A stretch of 64,000 nt of DNA from assembly GCF_023195925.1 (NCBI RefSeq), contig NZ_JALPRE010000007.1, forward strand, positions 62,001 to 126,000, given 5' to 3'. The translations under genes and the position numbers were made by a program. Shown piece by piece: positions 18,612-27,264 of the stretch. Position 1 is the first letter of the stretch. Each line of letters starts with the position of its first letter. Below the pieces are notes generated by a model. The model was given only the letters and a program-made list of their open reading frames with translations, did no database searches and was not told where the DNA came from. This DNA comes from Aquimarina acroporae (GTDB taxonomy: Bacteria; Bacteroidota; Bacteroidia; Flavobacteriales; Flavobacteriaceae).

Positions 18612-18722
18612 ACACTTTTAGAACACCTGGTATTGGATTAGTACTAAACATAAATTAGAGTTAAATCCTCTAGTTAAGATTTTATAACTCATTGACAAGG
18701 TTACAGAACACTCCTATACCTA

Positions 18723-20942
18723 TTAAAAATTATATTGCAATGTAGTTTTGAAAAAGAAAGGCGTTCCTGGGGTAAAATGAATCTCTTCGACAGAGTCAAG
18801 CTCACCCGATAAACGAGATTCTGTAGCAAACTGAGTTTCATTCCACTCTTGATCAAATAAGTTTTGTATTTGAATACCTAGGCTAACCTTTTTCCAGGTA
18901 TATCCTAGATTCATATCTGTTATGGTATATCCCTCGGCCACGATACTATTATCTTCATTTGCCGGGCGATCGTTTAAATGTCTTACATTAATACTTCCAA
19001 AAAAGCCTGATTTATGAACGATATTTAATCCTCCAACCAAAGTAAAATCTGCAGCAAGAGGAATGAGATCTGCTTCTGAGGGTTCATCTACCGATCTAGC
19101 ATGGGTATAATTAGCATCTAGATTAAAGAATAACCATGGAAGCACTTGATATCTGTAACTAAGATCAATTCCTTGACGTTGGGTTTCTCCACTGGGTTCA
19201 ACTATTCCAGCATCTCCAACATAAACAAACTCTTGTTCAAGATGCAAATACCAATAAGCTAGATTAAAAAGCATCTTAGAAGTAGGTTTCCAAACAAATC
19301 CTACATCGGCACCAAAAGCCGATGGTAATATCGTTTCACCTCCTCTGGCAACAACAACTCTGGTATCATTTGAGTGAAAACCTTGTCCTGCTTTTGCGTA
19401 AAGTTGTAACTTATTCGAAGCATTATAGAAAACATTCAACTTAGGACTAACAATAGCTTCTGTTTCGTTTTGAGTTTCATATATCCCCAGCAGATTATCA
19501 TTATACTGAAAATCAAAATAATCTATCCGTACAGAAGGGTTAAATGTCCATTTATTCAGATGAATATTTGCCCCTAAGTAAGCTCCAACATTGGTTTCAT
19601 TTACATCACCGAATTGAATTTGTTCTAAAGTTTCTATTCGATTACGAGAACGAGACAATTCATTATCCTTACTTTGGTCATTTCTAAGAGAAATCCCAGC
19701 CTGCCAGGTTCCTTTCACTTTATTCAAAGAAAAGGCTTTTTGGTATTCACTATTCAATCCAAAGATTGTTCTATCTTCTTTTTGTCTAATTTGATCTCCA
19801 TTGATAGGATCCTCTAATAAAAAAGTAAAATTCGAATAGAGCTCAAAATCATAAGCACTCCAATACACACTACTTTTTAGTGTCGAAGATCCATCAATAA
19901 TCTTATCATAGTTTACCAAAAGATTAGTTCTTGACGTATTACCTCCTTCGGTATCATCAATAGCTCCAAATCGAGAAATTAAACCGCTATCAACTGCACG
20001 TTGCGGTATTTGTCCAGATGCATCCCATTTACTACTAAAATTAGAAATAGTAACACCAAGTTTATCACTTTCGGTTATGAAACCCGTATACTTCCCGAAA
20101 ATATTAATTCGATTAAAGTTCTGCGGACTGTCAAAAAAACTGTCTGTAGACAAATACTCTGATGCCAGATATGCTGTATGCTGTGCCGTATTCATAATAT
20201 TGAACATTCCCAAAAGCCGGTATGTATCAAATTGTCCAGCTTCTAACTTAATCATACTGATATCAATATGTTCCTTGGTCTTGAAATCTACATACCCGGT
20301 AGTTGTAAAATTACCTTTATCTTCATAATATAACCCTTTGCCAAAGTCCACCTTATCTATGGTCTCAGGAATTACAAAGTGTAAATCTGCGTATCCTTGT
20401 CCGTGGGCATGAGACACCATATTCACCGGGAGCCCATCAACAGTAAGGTTAATATCGGTACCGTGATCAATATCAAAACCACGTAAAAAAATCTGTTCTG
20501 CTTTCCCTCCACCGGCATGCTGCCCAATAAACAATCCGGGAACTTTTCTCAAAACATCTTGGGAAGAATTTACTGGGGTTACTTGTATATCTATATCTGT
20601 AATTAATTGAAGTGGATTGACTTCTGAAGAAATAATTACCTCATCAAGATCAATAGATTCTACAGATAATATAATAGTGAGAGGTGTACTTAGATCATTA
20701 ATTGTTACTTCTTCACTTTGGTACCCTAAGCGCGAAAACTTGATCACATCACCTAAGGAAACATTTTCTAAACTAAAACTACCGTGGGAGTTGGTATGAG
20801 TATGTTCATTTGTGGTTGTATTCAAAATATTAGCTTCTTTAATCGCCTGCTCATTTTGATTTACCACTTTACCTGTAAGGGTTTGAGCAAATATTGAACT
20901 ATGCAAAAGCAAGAACACAATGATTGAGAAGAATGGTTTCAA
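18723..20942 (-). CDS. TonB-dependent receptor, possible metal receptor
   Basis: A 739-residue outer-membrane receptor. It has a signal peptide (residues 1-19, ending Phe-Ala-Gln), a CarboxypepD_reg-like domain (~20-105) with a His-rich loop (NEHTHTNSHG), a plug (~115-220) with SHAHGQGYADLHFVIPE, and a barrel ending in Tyr-Asn-Phe. The two His-rich segments and a promoter dyad (20980-20992) suggest a metal substrate, perhaps zinc, but this is inference. The start is TTG at 20940-20942; no in-frame ATG lies upstream and TTG gives an ideal signal peptide. Confidence 0.85.
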   Translation of the reverse strand: MKPFFSIIVFLLLHSSIFAQTLTGKVVNQNEQAIKEANILNTTTNEHTHTNSHGSFSLENVSLGDVIKFSRLGYQSEEVTINDLSTPLTIILSVESIDLDEVIISSEVNPLQLITDIDIQVTPVNSSQDVLRKVPGLFIGQHAGGGKAEQIFLRGFDIDHGTDINLTVDGLPVNMVSHAHGQGYADLHFVIPETIDKVDFGKGLYYEDKGNFTTTGYVDFKTKEHIDISMIKLEAGQFDTYRLLGMFNIMNTAQHTAYLASEYLSTDSFFDSPQNFNRINIFGKYTGFITESDKLGVTISNFSSKWDASGQIPQRAVDSGLISRFGAIDDTEGGNTSRTNLLVNYDKIIDGSSTLKSSVYWSAYDFELYSNFTFLLEDPINGDQIRQKEDRTIFGLNSEYQKAFSLNKVKGTWQAGISLRNDQSKDNELSRSRNRIETLEQIQFGDVNETNVGAYLGANIHLNKWTFNPSVRIDYFDFQYNDNLLGIYETQNETEAIVSPKLNVFYNASNKLQLYAKAGQGFHSNDTRVVVARGGETILPSAFGADVGFVWKPTSKMLFNLAYWYLHLEQEFVYVGDAGIVEPSGETQRQGIDLSYRYQVLPWLFFNLDANYTHARSVDEPSEADLIPLAADFTLVGGLNIVHKSGFFGSINVRHLNDRPANEDNSIVAEGYTITDMNLGYTWKKVSLGIQIQNLFDQEWNETQFATESRLSGELDSVEEIHFTPGTPFFFKTTLQYNF

Positions 20943-20979
20943 TTTGTTATTTTTTCGGGCGAAAATAACAAAATATAAC

Positions 20980-20992
20980 GCAACACTGTTGC
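20980..20992. promoter_or_regulatory. Dyad operator at the TonB receptor promoter
   Basis: GCAACA-c-TGTTGC, 6-bp perfect arms around one base, lies 38-50 bases before the TTG start. It directly abuts a -7-like TATATTTTG (20971-20979, minus strand), so a bound repressor would block polymerase. The form resembles metalloregulator (Fur/Zur-type) boxes. Confidence 0.5.
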
Positions 20993-21208
20993 ATTAAATA
21001 ACTTTAACACGATTTTAAATTTATATTAGGTTTTATTAATGAAAGCACCTTTGATATTCACAAATTAGAGAAACTAAAGTGTGTTAAATGAATCCAAACT
21101 GTTGGTAAATTAGAAAGGTAAAGGTTTCGATAAAAACCGATAAAGAAGCTCTTTCTTATGTATACATAAGTTTGAACATATTCGTAATACGCTTACTATT
21201 AAGATGTA

Positions 21209-22705
21209 TCAGTTCTTTTTTATTGTCTTAATTTTTTCAATCATCTCTACGGCATTATCATTTTTTGGATTCAATTCTAAAGATTTTTTATAGTTAACCA
21301 ATGAAAGATCGTATTGTTTATTCATAAAATAAGCTTCTCCCAAACTATCATAAGGATTAGATAACTCAGGAAACTCAGAAACTAATAATTCTAGGACTTC
21401 TATTGCTTCTTCAATTTTATCTTGCCCCATCAATTCGTAACCCAAACTATTTAACATATTTGGATCATCAAAATCATATTCTTCTTTAGTTTCCTCTTTA
21501 ATCTTTTTGTAGATTTTCTTCCAATTGTCCGGGTTTTCACGAATAGCATCTCGAACAATGAAATAAGCATTTTTTTGAGGATAGTTTATAATGTCATCAA
21601 CAATAGATGAGGCAATATAATTTATCAAATCATTGGCCATATCTCCATTATAATTAAATGAAACTGTAAATCCGCTATTCGATTCTGGAATCAAAATAAG
21701 CCAATTGACGCTCCCTCCTGTTCCACCATTATGCATCATGATATTATCATCACCTAACATCCAAAAATATCCATATTGATCTCCTTCTTCCTCATCGAAA
21801 AACAAAGGTTTTTGCATCTCTTTAACTACTGGATTATCTTTTTCAAGCAGAAACTCAATATACTTTAATAAATCTGGGACTGTTGATTTTAGCCCCCCAC
21901 CAGCACCCGTCAAAGGCATTTGCATGGGTTCCACTAATCGATTATTCGTTGTGTATCCATTAAGAACGTATTTTTTATCCTCAAGGTTCACATTCATTAA
22001 AGTTTGACTCATTTGAGCCTCTTTTAGAATAAATTCTTCTAAGAGTTCATTATATGTTGTTTGATAAACCTGCTCAAGAATTAAGGCCAATATTTCTGGC
22101 GCAACAAACCCCGAGTAGTTGTATTTTTCTCCTGGAGTAACTTCTAACTGGTATTTTTTTAAATCATCTACAAAATCTGCTGTACCATATTCCTTTATTT
22201 CTTTTCGCTCTTCATTGGTTACATCTATAGAAAACATCTTTGCCAAAATCTCCGAAAACTGTTTTCGTTCAATTCCTGTTGTATGCGTCAATATATCTTT
22301 TATAAAAATGGGACGATTGTTAAATTCGAGGTTAGTATAAGAACCTTCTATATATTTTCTAATATCATCATCTAACTTTAATTTTCCATCTAGCACTGCT
22401 TGAGCTGTCAAATATGCAGTAAACGTTTTGGTGACAGATGCTATTTCAAAAATAGACTTGTCATTTGCCTTATTACCTTTCCCTTTATCTATTTCTCCAT
22501 AATACTTGGTATATTTTTTTCCGTCTTTATATATTCCTATCGAAATTGAACTAATCTCTGGATACTCTAAAATTAACTTCGCATTATTATCCATTGAGTA
22601 TTCAATAGGATTAATTTTCTCTGTTAAAACAGCATCGGGATTTGTTTTACAACCAATAACTACGGTAATCAAAATTGATATAAAAAGAAACCTTATCATT
22701 TTCAT
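21209..22705 (-). CDS. Lipoprotein serine hydrolase (class C beta-lactamase fold) with TPR tail
   Basis: About 498 residues. I start at 22705, not the upstream Met at 22738, because this puts the signal and lipobox (MKMIRFLFISILITVVIGC) at the N-terminus. The hydrolase domain (~30-370) has the catalytic SxxK in ASVTKTF, the YxN-equivalent in EKYNYSG and an HxG-type MMHNGGTGG. The C-terminal ~110 residues form tetratricopeptide repeats (SNPYDSLGEAYFMNKQYDLS). Such proteins are esterases or D-peptidases on the cell envelope; the substrate is unknown. Confidence 0.85.
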   Translation of the reverse strand: MKMIRFLFISILITVVIGCKTNPDAVLTEKINPIEYSMDNNAKLILEYPEISSISIGIYKDGKKYTKYYGEIDKGKGNKANDKSIFEIASVTKTFTAYLTAQAVLDGKLKLDDDIRKYIEGSYTNLEFNNRPIFIKDILTHTTGIERKQFSEILAKMFSIDVTNEERKEIKEYGTADFVDDLKKYQLEVTPGEKYNYSGFVAPEILALILEQVYQTTYNELLEEFILKEAQMSQTLMNVNLEDKKYVLNGYTTNNRLVEPMQMPLTGAGGGLKSTVPDLLKYIEFLLEKDNPVVKEMQKPLFFDEEEGDQYGYFWMLGDDNIMMHNGGTGGSVNWLILIPESNSGFTVSFNYNGDMANDLINYIASSIVDDIINYPQKNAYFIVRDAIRENPDNWKKIYKKIKEETKEEYDFDDPNMLNSLGYELMGQDKIEEAIEVLELLVSEFPELSNPYDSLGEAYFMNKQYDLSLVNYKKSLELNPKNDNAVEMIEKIKTIKKN

Positions 22706-22765
22706 TATATTTTTATGTCTCCAAATTGTTCTCTGCATTTCTATTTTCTAGACAATACCATTATT

Positions 22766-22944
22766 CTATACTAGCGACTTCAATATACCACTCAATTTTG
22801 CCATATCGCTCAACAAATAGGTTAAATCTTCATGACCTAACAGATTGTAACCTTCTCCAGTATGCATAACCACATTAAGTTTATAAGAATAGCAGCTGCC
22901 AGAAAAGTTTTTCCCTGTTCAAACGATTGCTTAAACAAAAATAG
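22766..22944 (-). pseudogene. Possible decayed ORF fragment
   Basis: On the minus strand one frame reads LFLFKQSFEQGKTFLAAAIL, then an apparent frameshift near 22870 leads into a second frame reading NVVMHTGEGYNLLGHEDLTY and on to a TAG at 22766-22768. Both halves look protein-like in composition, but neither has a proper start or ribosome site. It may be the remnant of a gene between the SAP-like and serine hydrolase genes. The family is not recognised, and chance coding-like sequence cannot be excluded. Confidence 0.35.
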
Positions 22945-22969
22945 TTAAGCTATAATTTCATGGTTATTC

Positions 22970-23569
22970 CTATTTTCCAAGACTTAAATCTGTACTTTCA
23001 TATTTTACAAATCCTTTTTTTGTAGGCATTTGTTTTTTAAGATTCCAACATTCTTTAGCATCCTTCATTGTTTTGTTTTTATTATCTGCTAAAAAATCCC
23101 TGATATACTGCGCTAGCATATTGTTATCGGCTATTTTTCTTTTGAAATTAAGGTCAACTTTCCGATTTTCCAATTGATACCATTTTTCAACTGCCATTGA
23201 TAAAGTTTTACCTGGATTTGATTTAACCCAATCCATAAAATCACTATGACAAACAAACTTATTCCCGATTTGTTTTTTCATAAAACTTCTAAAATTAGAA
23301 CCAAAAGATACATTGTCAGTAATCTTTGTTTCTAAATATAATTCTGATTTCGCCCAATTAAATTTTGATGTAGGTTTATACTTCTTCTTTTCAGGTTTTA
23401 ATTTACCATCGTTATCAAGTGCAAACATTATTCTATCTCTCAGATCAAATTTTCTTCCACTTGAAGGCAGTCCAGATAGTTTACAAATATTTACCATCTC
23501 TTCTTTAAGCCAATACCAATTGTTAAATTCATCACCAGATTTTATGTCTTCAAAGTTAGGCCTCTTCAT
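22970..23569 (-). CDS. SAP-like domain protein (DUF6434-like)
   Basis: A 199-residue basic, helical cytoplasmic protein. Residues ~15-55 resemble a SAP helix-extension-helix (MVNICKLSGLPSSGRKFDLRDRI), a fold used for nucleic-acid binding. Residues ~70-130 (KFNWAKSELYLETKITDNVSFG) resemble the DUF6434 region found with it. A Lys-rich C-terminal part follows. The gene begins 20 bases after the S41 peptidase gene ends and is probably co-transcribed with it. A nucleic-acid role is inferred. Confidence 0.6.
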   Translation of the reverse strand: MKRPNFEDIKSGDEFNNWYWLKEEMVNICKLSGLPSSGRKFDLRDRIMFALDNDGKLKPEKKKYKPTSKFNWAKSELYLETKITDNVSFGSNFRSFMKKQIGNKFVCHSDFMDWVKSNPGKTLSMAVEKWYQLENRKVDLNFKRKIADNNMLAQYIRDFLADNKNKTMKDAKECWNLKKQMPTKKGFVKYESTDLSLGK

Positions 23570-23589
23570 TCATTTAAAAGTTCAAAAAT

Positions 23590-24966
23590 TTAATAACTCA
23601 ATCTTTGTAAAGGTATGTTTACTTCTATTTTTGAATTTGGAAGCTGTAAGTTAAGATAATTTCCAGCACAATAATGATCTAAACTACCTCCTATTTCATT
23701 TCCTGTAACTTTAACTTTTCTATTCTTTTTTAAAATAGCTACAACATCTGTACTAACTGAGAGCGTATATTTATCTACTAGAATCTCAATAGCCCCCAAA
23801 TACTGTTTCAAACTTGGTTGAATTGATGGTAAGAGATCATCTATAAAATAATAATTACCATTAATTTTATTAATTAGTTTTTTGGCATCATTTGATTCAT
23901 AGAACTGAACCAACTCCTTATTTGATATATATTGTTTAGTCGGGAAGCTGTCAGAAGCAACTCTAATTTCTGTGTAGTATTTAAATCGCTTATCTATTAA
24001 ATAACTAAGAAGAACGGCTGCAGGACCGCTTTTACCTCCCTTATTTCCCCTCAAATCAATGGTTAATTTATCGACCTCTGCATTTATAATTTTTTCCATT
24101 GAATTTGATAAAAATTTTGCAAGTTTAGACTTTTCTATCATTTCTTGTAGGTCACTATTAAATGAGGACGCAGATTCGTCTTCCCAAGAAGGTATTTTTA
24201 TGATTGCGGTATTCTCATTAATGATGAGCGATTCTGATTGTATTTTAGGCCTTAAACCTTTATTGAAATAAGACTTACCTCTTACGGTTTTACTTTTACC
24301 ATTTTCAAAGGTGACATCGAATGTTGAAGCAGTATCTACAAAGGTGAAATACTTTAAGGGAAATTCCATTTCTATAAAAGCATTTTTATAAGGAATAGTA
24401 TTACCATCACTATTAGAAAACGACTGTAAACGTGTTAGTAATTCTTTGCTTGAATATCCATTGATCGACCTCAAATTTTGCCCATTAATTCTAATTTGAT
24501 TGTTATCAATTCTAGGTACAATAGGAAACAATAACTCCTCTTGTAAAATATTTTGATAGTATGGGTTCATTACATAAGTATGTGCATCCCCAACCATAGC
24601 TATAAGTTTACTGAGTATTCTGTATTCATCTAATACATTTTTCGCAGATTCGATTTCTGTCCTTAATAGTTTTGTTTTTCGCTCGAAATCGCTTTGATTT
24701 TGGTAATCATATAGTCCTGGATGATTACTTTTTAAAGTGGTTAGTAGAATATCAAAATCTTCAGAAATTTGGCTAGTTGTAAGCTCCTTATTATAGGTTC
24801 CTTTTTCTGCCAATTTCATCCCACAAGCAGCACAAGAACCACCGCTACTGAAAATTTTTAAATCGCATGACAAATCGCAAGGCACACATACGAATGCACT
24901 TTTCTTGTCTGTACAACCTAAAATTATTAGAAAAATAAATAAAGTTAAAAATGTCCTTTTTATCAT
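23590..24966 (-). CDS. Lipoprotein S41-family peptidase with Cys-rich N-terminal knuckle
   Basis: A 458-residue lipoprotein with lipobox Ile-Ile-Leu-Gly-Cys18. Residues 27-52 form a Cys-rich module (CxxC at 27/30, Cys34, CxxC at 45/48, ending CGMKL) resembling small zinc- or heavy-metal-binding knuckles. Residues ~65-160 are helical. The S41 (C-terminal processing peptidase-like) domain follows, with IDLRGNKGGKSG at ~310 and the probable catalytic Ser in DKYTLSVSTDVVAIL (~405). There is no clear PDZ signature, though residues ~165-200 may serve. The target is unknown. Confidence 0.75.
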   Translation of the reverse strand: MIKRTFLTLFIFLIILGCTDKKSAFVCVPCDLSCDLKIFSSGGSCAACGMKLAEKGTYNKELTTSQISEDFDILLTTLKSNHPGLYDYQNQSDFERKTKLLRTEIESAKNVLDEYRILSKLIAMVGDAHTYVMNPYYQNILQEELLFPIVPRIDNNQIRINGQNLRSINGYSSKELLTRLQSFSNSDGNTIPYKNAFIEMEFPLKYFTFVDTASTFDVTFENGKSKTVRGKSYFNKGLRPKIQSESLIINENTAIIKIPSWEDESASSFNSDLQEMIEKSKLAKFLSNSMEKIINAEVDKLTIDLRGNKGGKSGPAAVLLSYLIDKRFKYYTEIRVASDSFPTKQYISNKELVQFYESNDAKKLINKINGNYYFIDDLLPSIQPSLKQYLGAIEILVDKYTLSVSTDVVAILKKNRKVKVTGNEIGGSLDHYCAGNYLNLQLPNSKIEVNIPLQRLSY

Positions 24967-25037
24967 TATACTGAAAGTTTAATTACAAATAGCAAACTTC
25001 CATAAACTACCATAATTTATCAGGACAAAACAACTCA

Positions 25038-25982
25038 TTATATGGACAAGTTCTGTGAATATTTTTTAATAAGATTTCGAACTTGATTGGTACTCTTCAA
25101 TCCAGATTCAATGGCTACTTGCTCCATTTTAAGACCATTTGAAAGTAAATGATTGATTCTTTCAAGTCTTACCATCTCAATATATTTACCGACAGTTATA
25201 TCTGTAGTCTTTTTAAATTTTCTGGACAAGTTTCTTTTACTCATATTGACTTCTATCGCCATATCATCTAGTGTTATCTTTTTATTTATGTTTTTAATGA
25301 TATAATCTTGAATTTTATGAACACTATTATCAATATGATTCCTATATTTTAAAAAAGTACTAATTTGAGGGTCATCACCGGCTCTCCTAAAATAATAAAC
25401 TATTTCTTTAGAAACCTTTAATGTTAAATTATAACCATATAACTTTTCAATGATGTAAAGTGATAGATCGATACCTGAAGAAACACCCGCGCTCATGTAA
25501 AGATTTTGTTCAATTACAAAAAGATTATTTTTTTGAATAATTGTATTTGGATGTTTCCGTTCTAACAAGTCAAGATATCGCCAATGAGTTGTACTCTTTT
25601 TTCCATCAACTAGCCCAAGAGAGGCCAACCAAAAAACTCCAACACAAATTGAACAAATATTTACTTTTTCACTATTCCAGCGCTTTATTAGATTCAAAAA
25701 AGTCTTATTACTATTAATAATTTGCACCACATTTTCGCTTCCTGGAATGAATACATAATCATTTGCAGTTAATTTTAAATTCTCAATGTCTAACAAATTA
25801 TTAAAAGCCAGCCCCGCACTACTCTTTACCCCCTCTAAAGAATTAAAACCTGCAAAAACAACTTCTAAAGGCGCTCCCGCATTTTCTGCTTCATAAAACA
25901 CTTGTGCTGGGCCACATAAGTCCAAAAGATGGACTTTTTCAGGCACAAAAAAGACAATTTTATTACTTACTTTTTTTTTCAT
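25038..25982 (-). CDS. GlxA-family transcriptional regulator (DJ-1/PfpI plus AraC)
   Basis: A 314-residue regulator. Residues ~5-175 form a DJ-1/PfpI-like (class I glutamine amidotransferase) sensor domain, with the nucleophile-elbow Cys in CSICVGVFWLASLGLVDG. Residues ~215-312 form an AraC-type DNA-binding domain (ITLDDMAIEVNMSKRNLSRK; MEQVAIESGLKSTNQV). The second helix-turn-helix is shorter than usual. It points away from the AraC/ferric-reductase-like locus, with 493 bases between. The targets are unknown. Confidence 0.85.
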   Translation of the reverse strand: MKKKVSNKIVFFVPEKVHLLDLCGPAQVFYEAENAGAPLEVVFAGFNSLEGVKSSAGLAFNNLLDIENLKLTANDYVFIPGSENVVQIINSNKTFLNLIKRWNSEKVNICSICVGVFWLASLGLVDGKKSTTHWRYLDLLERKHPNTIIQKNNLFVIEQNLYMSAGVSSGIDLSLYIIEKLYGYNLTLKVSKEIVYYFRRAGDDPQISTFLKYRNHIDNSVHKIQDYIIKNINKKITLDDMAIEVNMSKRNLSRKFKKTTDITVGKYIEMVRLERINHLLSNGLKMEQVAIESGLKSTNQVRNLIKKYSQNLSI

Positions 25983-26475
25983 TTAGGACGTCTTGTATTT
26001 CAATTTTTCACCTAACAAATTCTATCAAGTTGTTAATAAACCAGGAGTGGATTCTCTCTGACACCAATACCTTTTTCTATAAATTTATAGATAAACGGTA
26101 AAAAAGCAAGACAATAACGTTCCTCTTTAATAGATTTTATTTAAACCGTTATACTAGTAGGGTTATTACTGCATCTTCTGCATACTAACTACCTGATATC
26201 ATTTATTTTAAATTGATCAAAGTCTTTCACAAATAAAAAATTGGATTTTCTATACGCAGAGAAGATATTTTTTATCTGACATGTAGGTCATATGTATAGT
26301 CTTTGCAGATGGTTAAGACGAAAAAGTAAGGTTCAAATCACCTAAAATCAAAAGGAATCATTTAAAAAAGTATCTTTTTTAGTGCTAAAAGCTTATTTTA
26401 TATCAACAAAAAATGACCAGTTTATACAATTTTAGAGATTTCAATACCTCTATGTTTGAAAAAACTAAACTATGA
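25983..26475. other. Divergent intergenic region with a degenerate copy of the downstream AraC 3' end
   Basis: This 493-base spacer contains the promoters of two divergent regulators. Bases 26411-26474 are an imperfect copy of 27201-27264 (listed separately). The remainder is AT-rich; one short T-arm-like sequence (26329-26343) does not extend into a tRNA. I see no gene. Confidence 0.6.
26411..26474 (+). repeat. Direct repeat flanking the AraC gene, left copy
   Basis: Aligns without gaps to 27201-27264 at about 47 of 64 positions, including a 20-base block with one mismatch and a shared GTTTGAAAAAA. The right copy is the 3' end of the AraC gene plus the leader of the next gene. The left copy no longer holds an open frame or stop in register, so it looks like the tail of a lost paralogue. 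Confidence 0.7.
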
Positions 26476-27243
26476 ATGACAGAAAACACTGATCATATAT
26501 ATAATGAACTGTACCCAAGTGAAGAATTAGACGATTTTATATCGTCGTACTTTGAAGCCAAAAACTTAAGTAAAAAACATCATCATTTTTCTATTTGTCC
26601 AGATGGCTATGTAAAGCTAATTATCCAATTAGTAAAAGGGAAAGTTGTTAGGTTTATAATGACAGGTCTGTGGACAAAGGAGTTAGACATAGTAACACCT
26701 CCAGGTGTAGTTTCTTATGGGATACGATTAAAAATTATCGCTCCAGAATATATATTGCATAGAGATACTAAAGAAACTTTGAACAATACCATACCTCTCG
26801 ATTTCAATTATCTTAATTTTAATACTATTGAGTTTACCTCTTTTGAAAATGTAGTTAAACAAATTGAAGCTATATTTCTAAAAAGACTAGCCTTAAATAA
26901 AGAGATAAGACCTAACCGTTTACGTTTAAGCCAATTGTTATATAATACTTTTGGAGATATTCAAGCCCAGGAAGTTGCCAAACAAATTTTTTGGTCGCAT
27001 CGGGAAATAAACCGTTACTTAAATAAATACGTTGGTATTTCCCTTAAAAAGTATTTGAATGTTCAAAAATGCTATAGAGCATATCTGCAAATAAGAGAAG
27101 GCGAATTCTTCCCAGAAAAAGGCTTTTTCGACCAGGCGCATTTTATTCGTGAAGTCAAAAAACATACAGGCCAAACCCCGAGAACATTATATCAAAAGCA
27201 AAATGACCAATTTATACAATTGAAGAATATTAAGAAGCTATAG
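26476..27243 (+). CDS. AraC-type transcriptional regulator
   Basis: A 255-residue protein. The N-terminal ~120 residues form a beta-rich region of the kind that precedes AraC domains in many Bacteroidota regulators (YPSEELDDFISSYFEAK, SICPDGYVKLIIQL). The C-terminal DNA-binding domain spans ~145-245, with a first helix-turn-helix at EVAKQIFWSHREINRYLNKY and the second ending HFIREVKKHTGQTPRTLY. It is the first gene of a plus-strand set with a ferric-reductase-like protein 18 bases downstream and likely controls that operon. Imperfect direct repeats flank the gene. Confidence 0.85.
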   Translation: MTENTDHIYNELYPSEELDDFISSYFEAKNLSKKHHHFSICPDGYVKLIIQLVKGKVVRFIMTGLWTKELDIVTPPGVVSYGIRLKIIAPEYILHRDTKETLNNTIPLDFNYLNFNTIEFTSFENVVKQIEAIFLKRLALNKEIRPNRLRLSQLLYNTFGDIQAQEVAKQIFWSHREINRYLNKYVGISLKKYLNVQKCYRAYLQIREGEFFPEKGFFDQAHFIREVKKHTGQTPRTLYQKQNDQFIQLKNIKKL

Positions 27244-27264
27244 GTTTGAAAAAAACTTATTATG
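27201..27264 (+). repeat. Direct repeat flanking the AraC gene, right copy
   Basis: Covers the last 14 codons and stop of the AraC gene and the short leader up to the ATG of the ferric-reductase-like gene. It matches 26411-26474 at a constant offset of 790 bases. Confidence 0.7.

Noticed and set aside
22970..24966. SAP-like protein plus S41 peptidase as a defence system
   Set aside because: No nuclease, helicase, ATPase or mobile-element gene is nearby, and the pair is envelope protease plus small basic protein; there is no support for a defence role.
25904..26101. A plus-strand ORF at the start of the GlxA-type gene
   Set aside because: It is mostly antisense to the regulator's N-terminus and has no protein-like motifs.
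26329..26343. A T-arm-like AGGTTCAAATCACCT with a nearby GGTTAAGACG resembling a D-arm
   Set aside because: No acceptor or anticodon stem can be formed around it, so it is not a tRNA and is too short to call a remnant.
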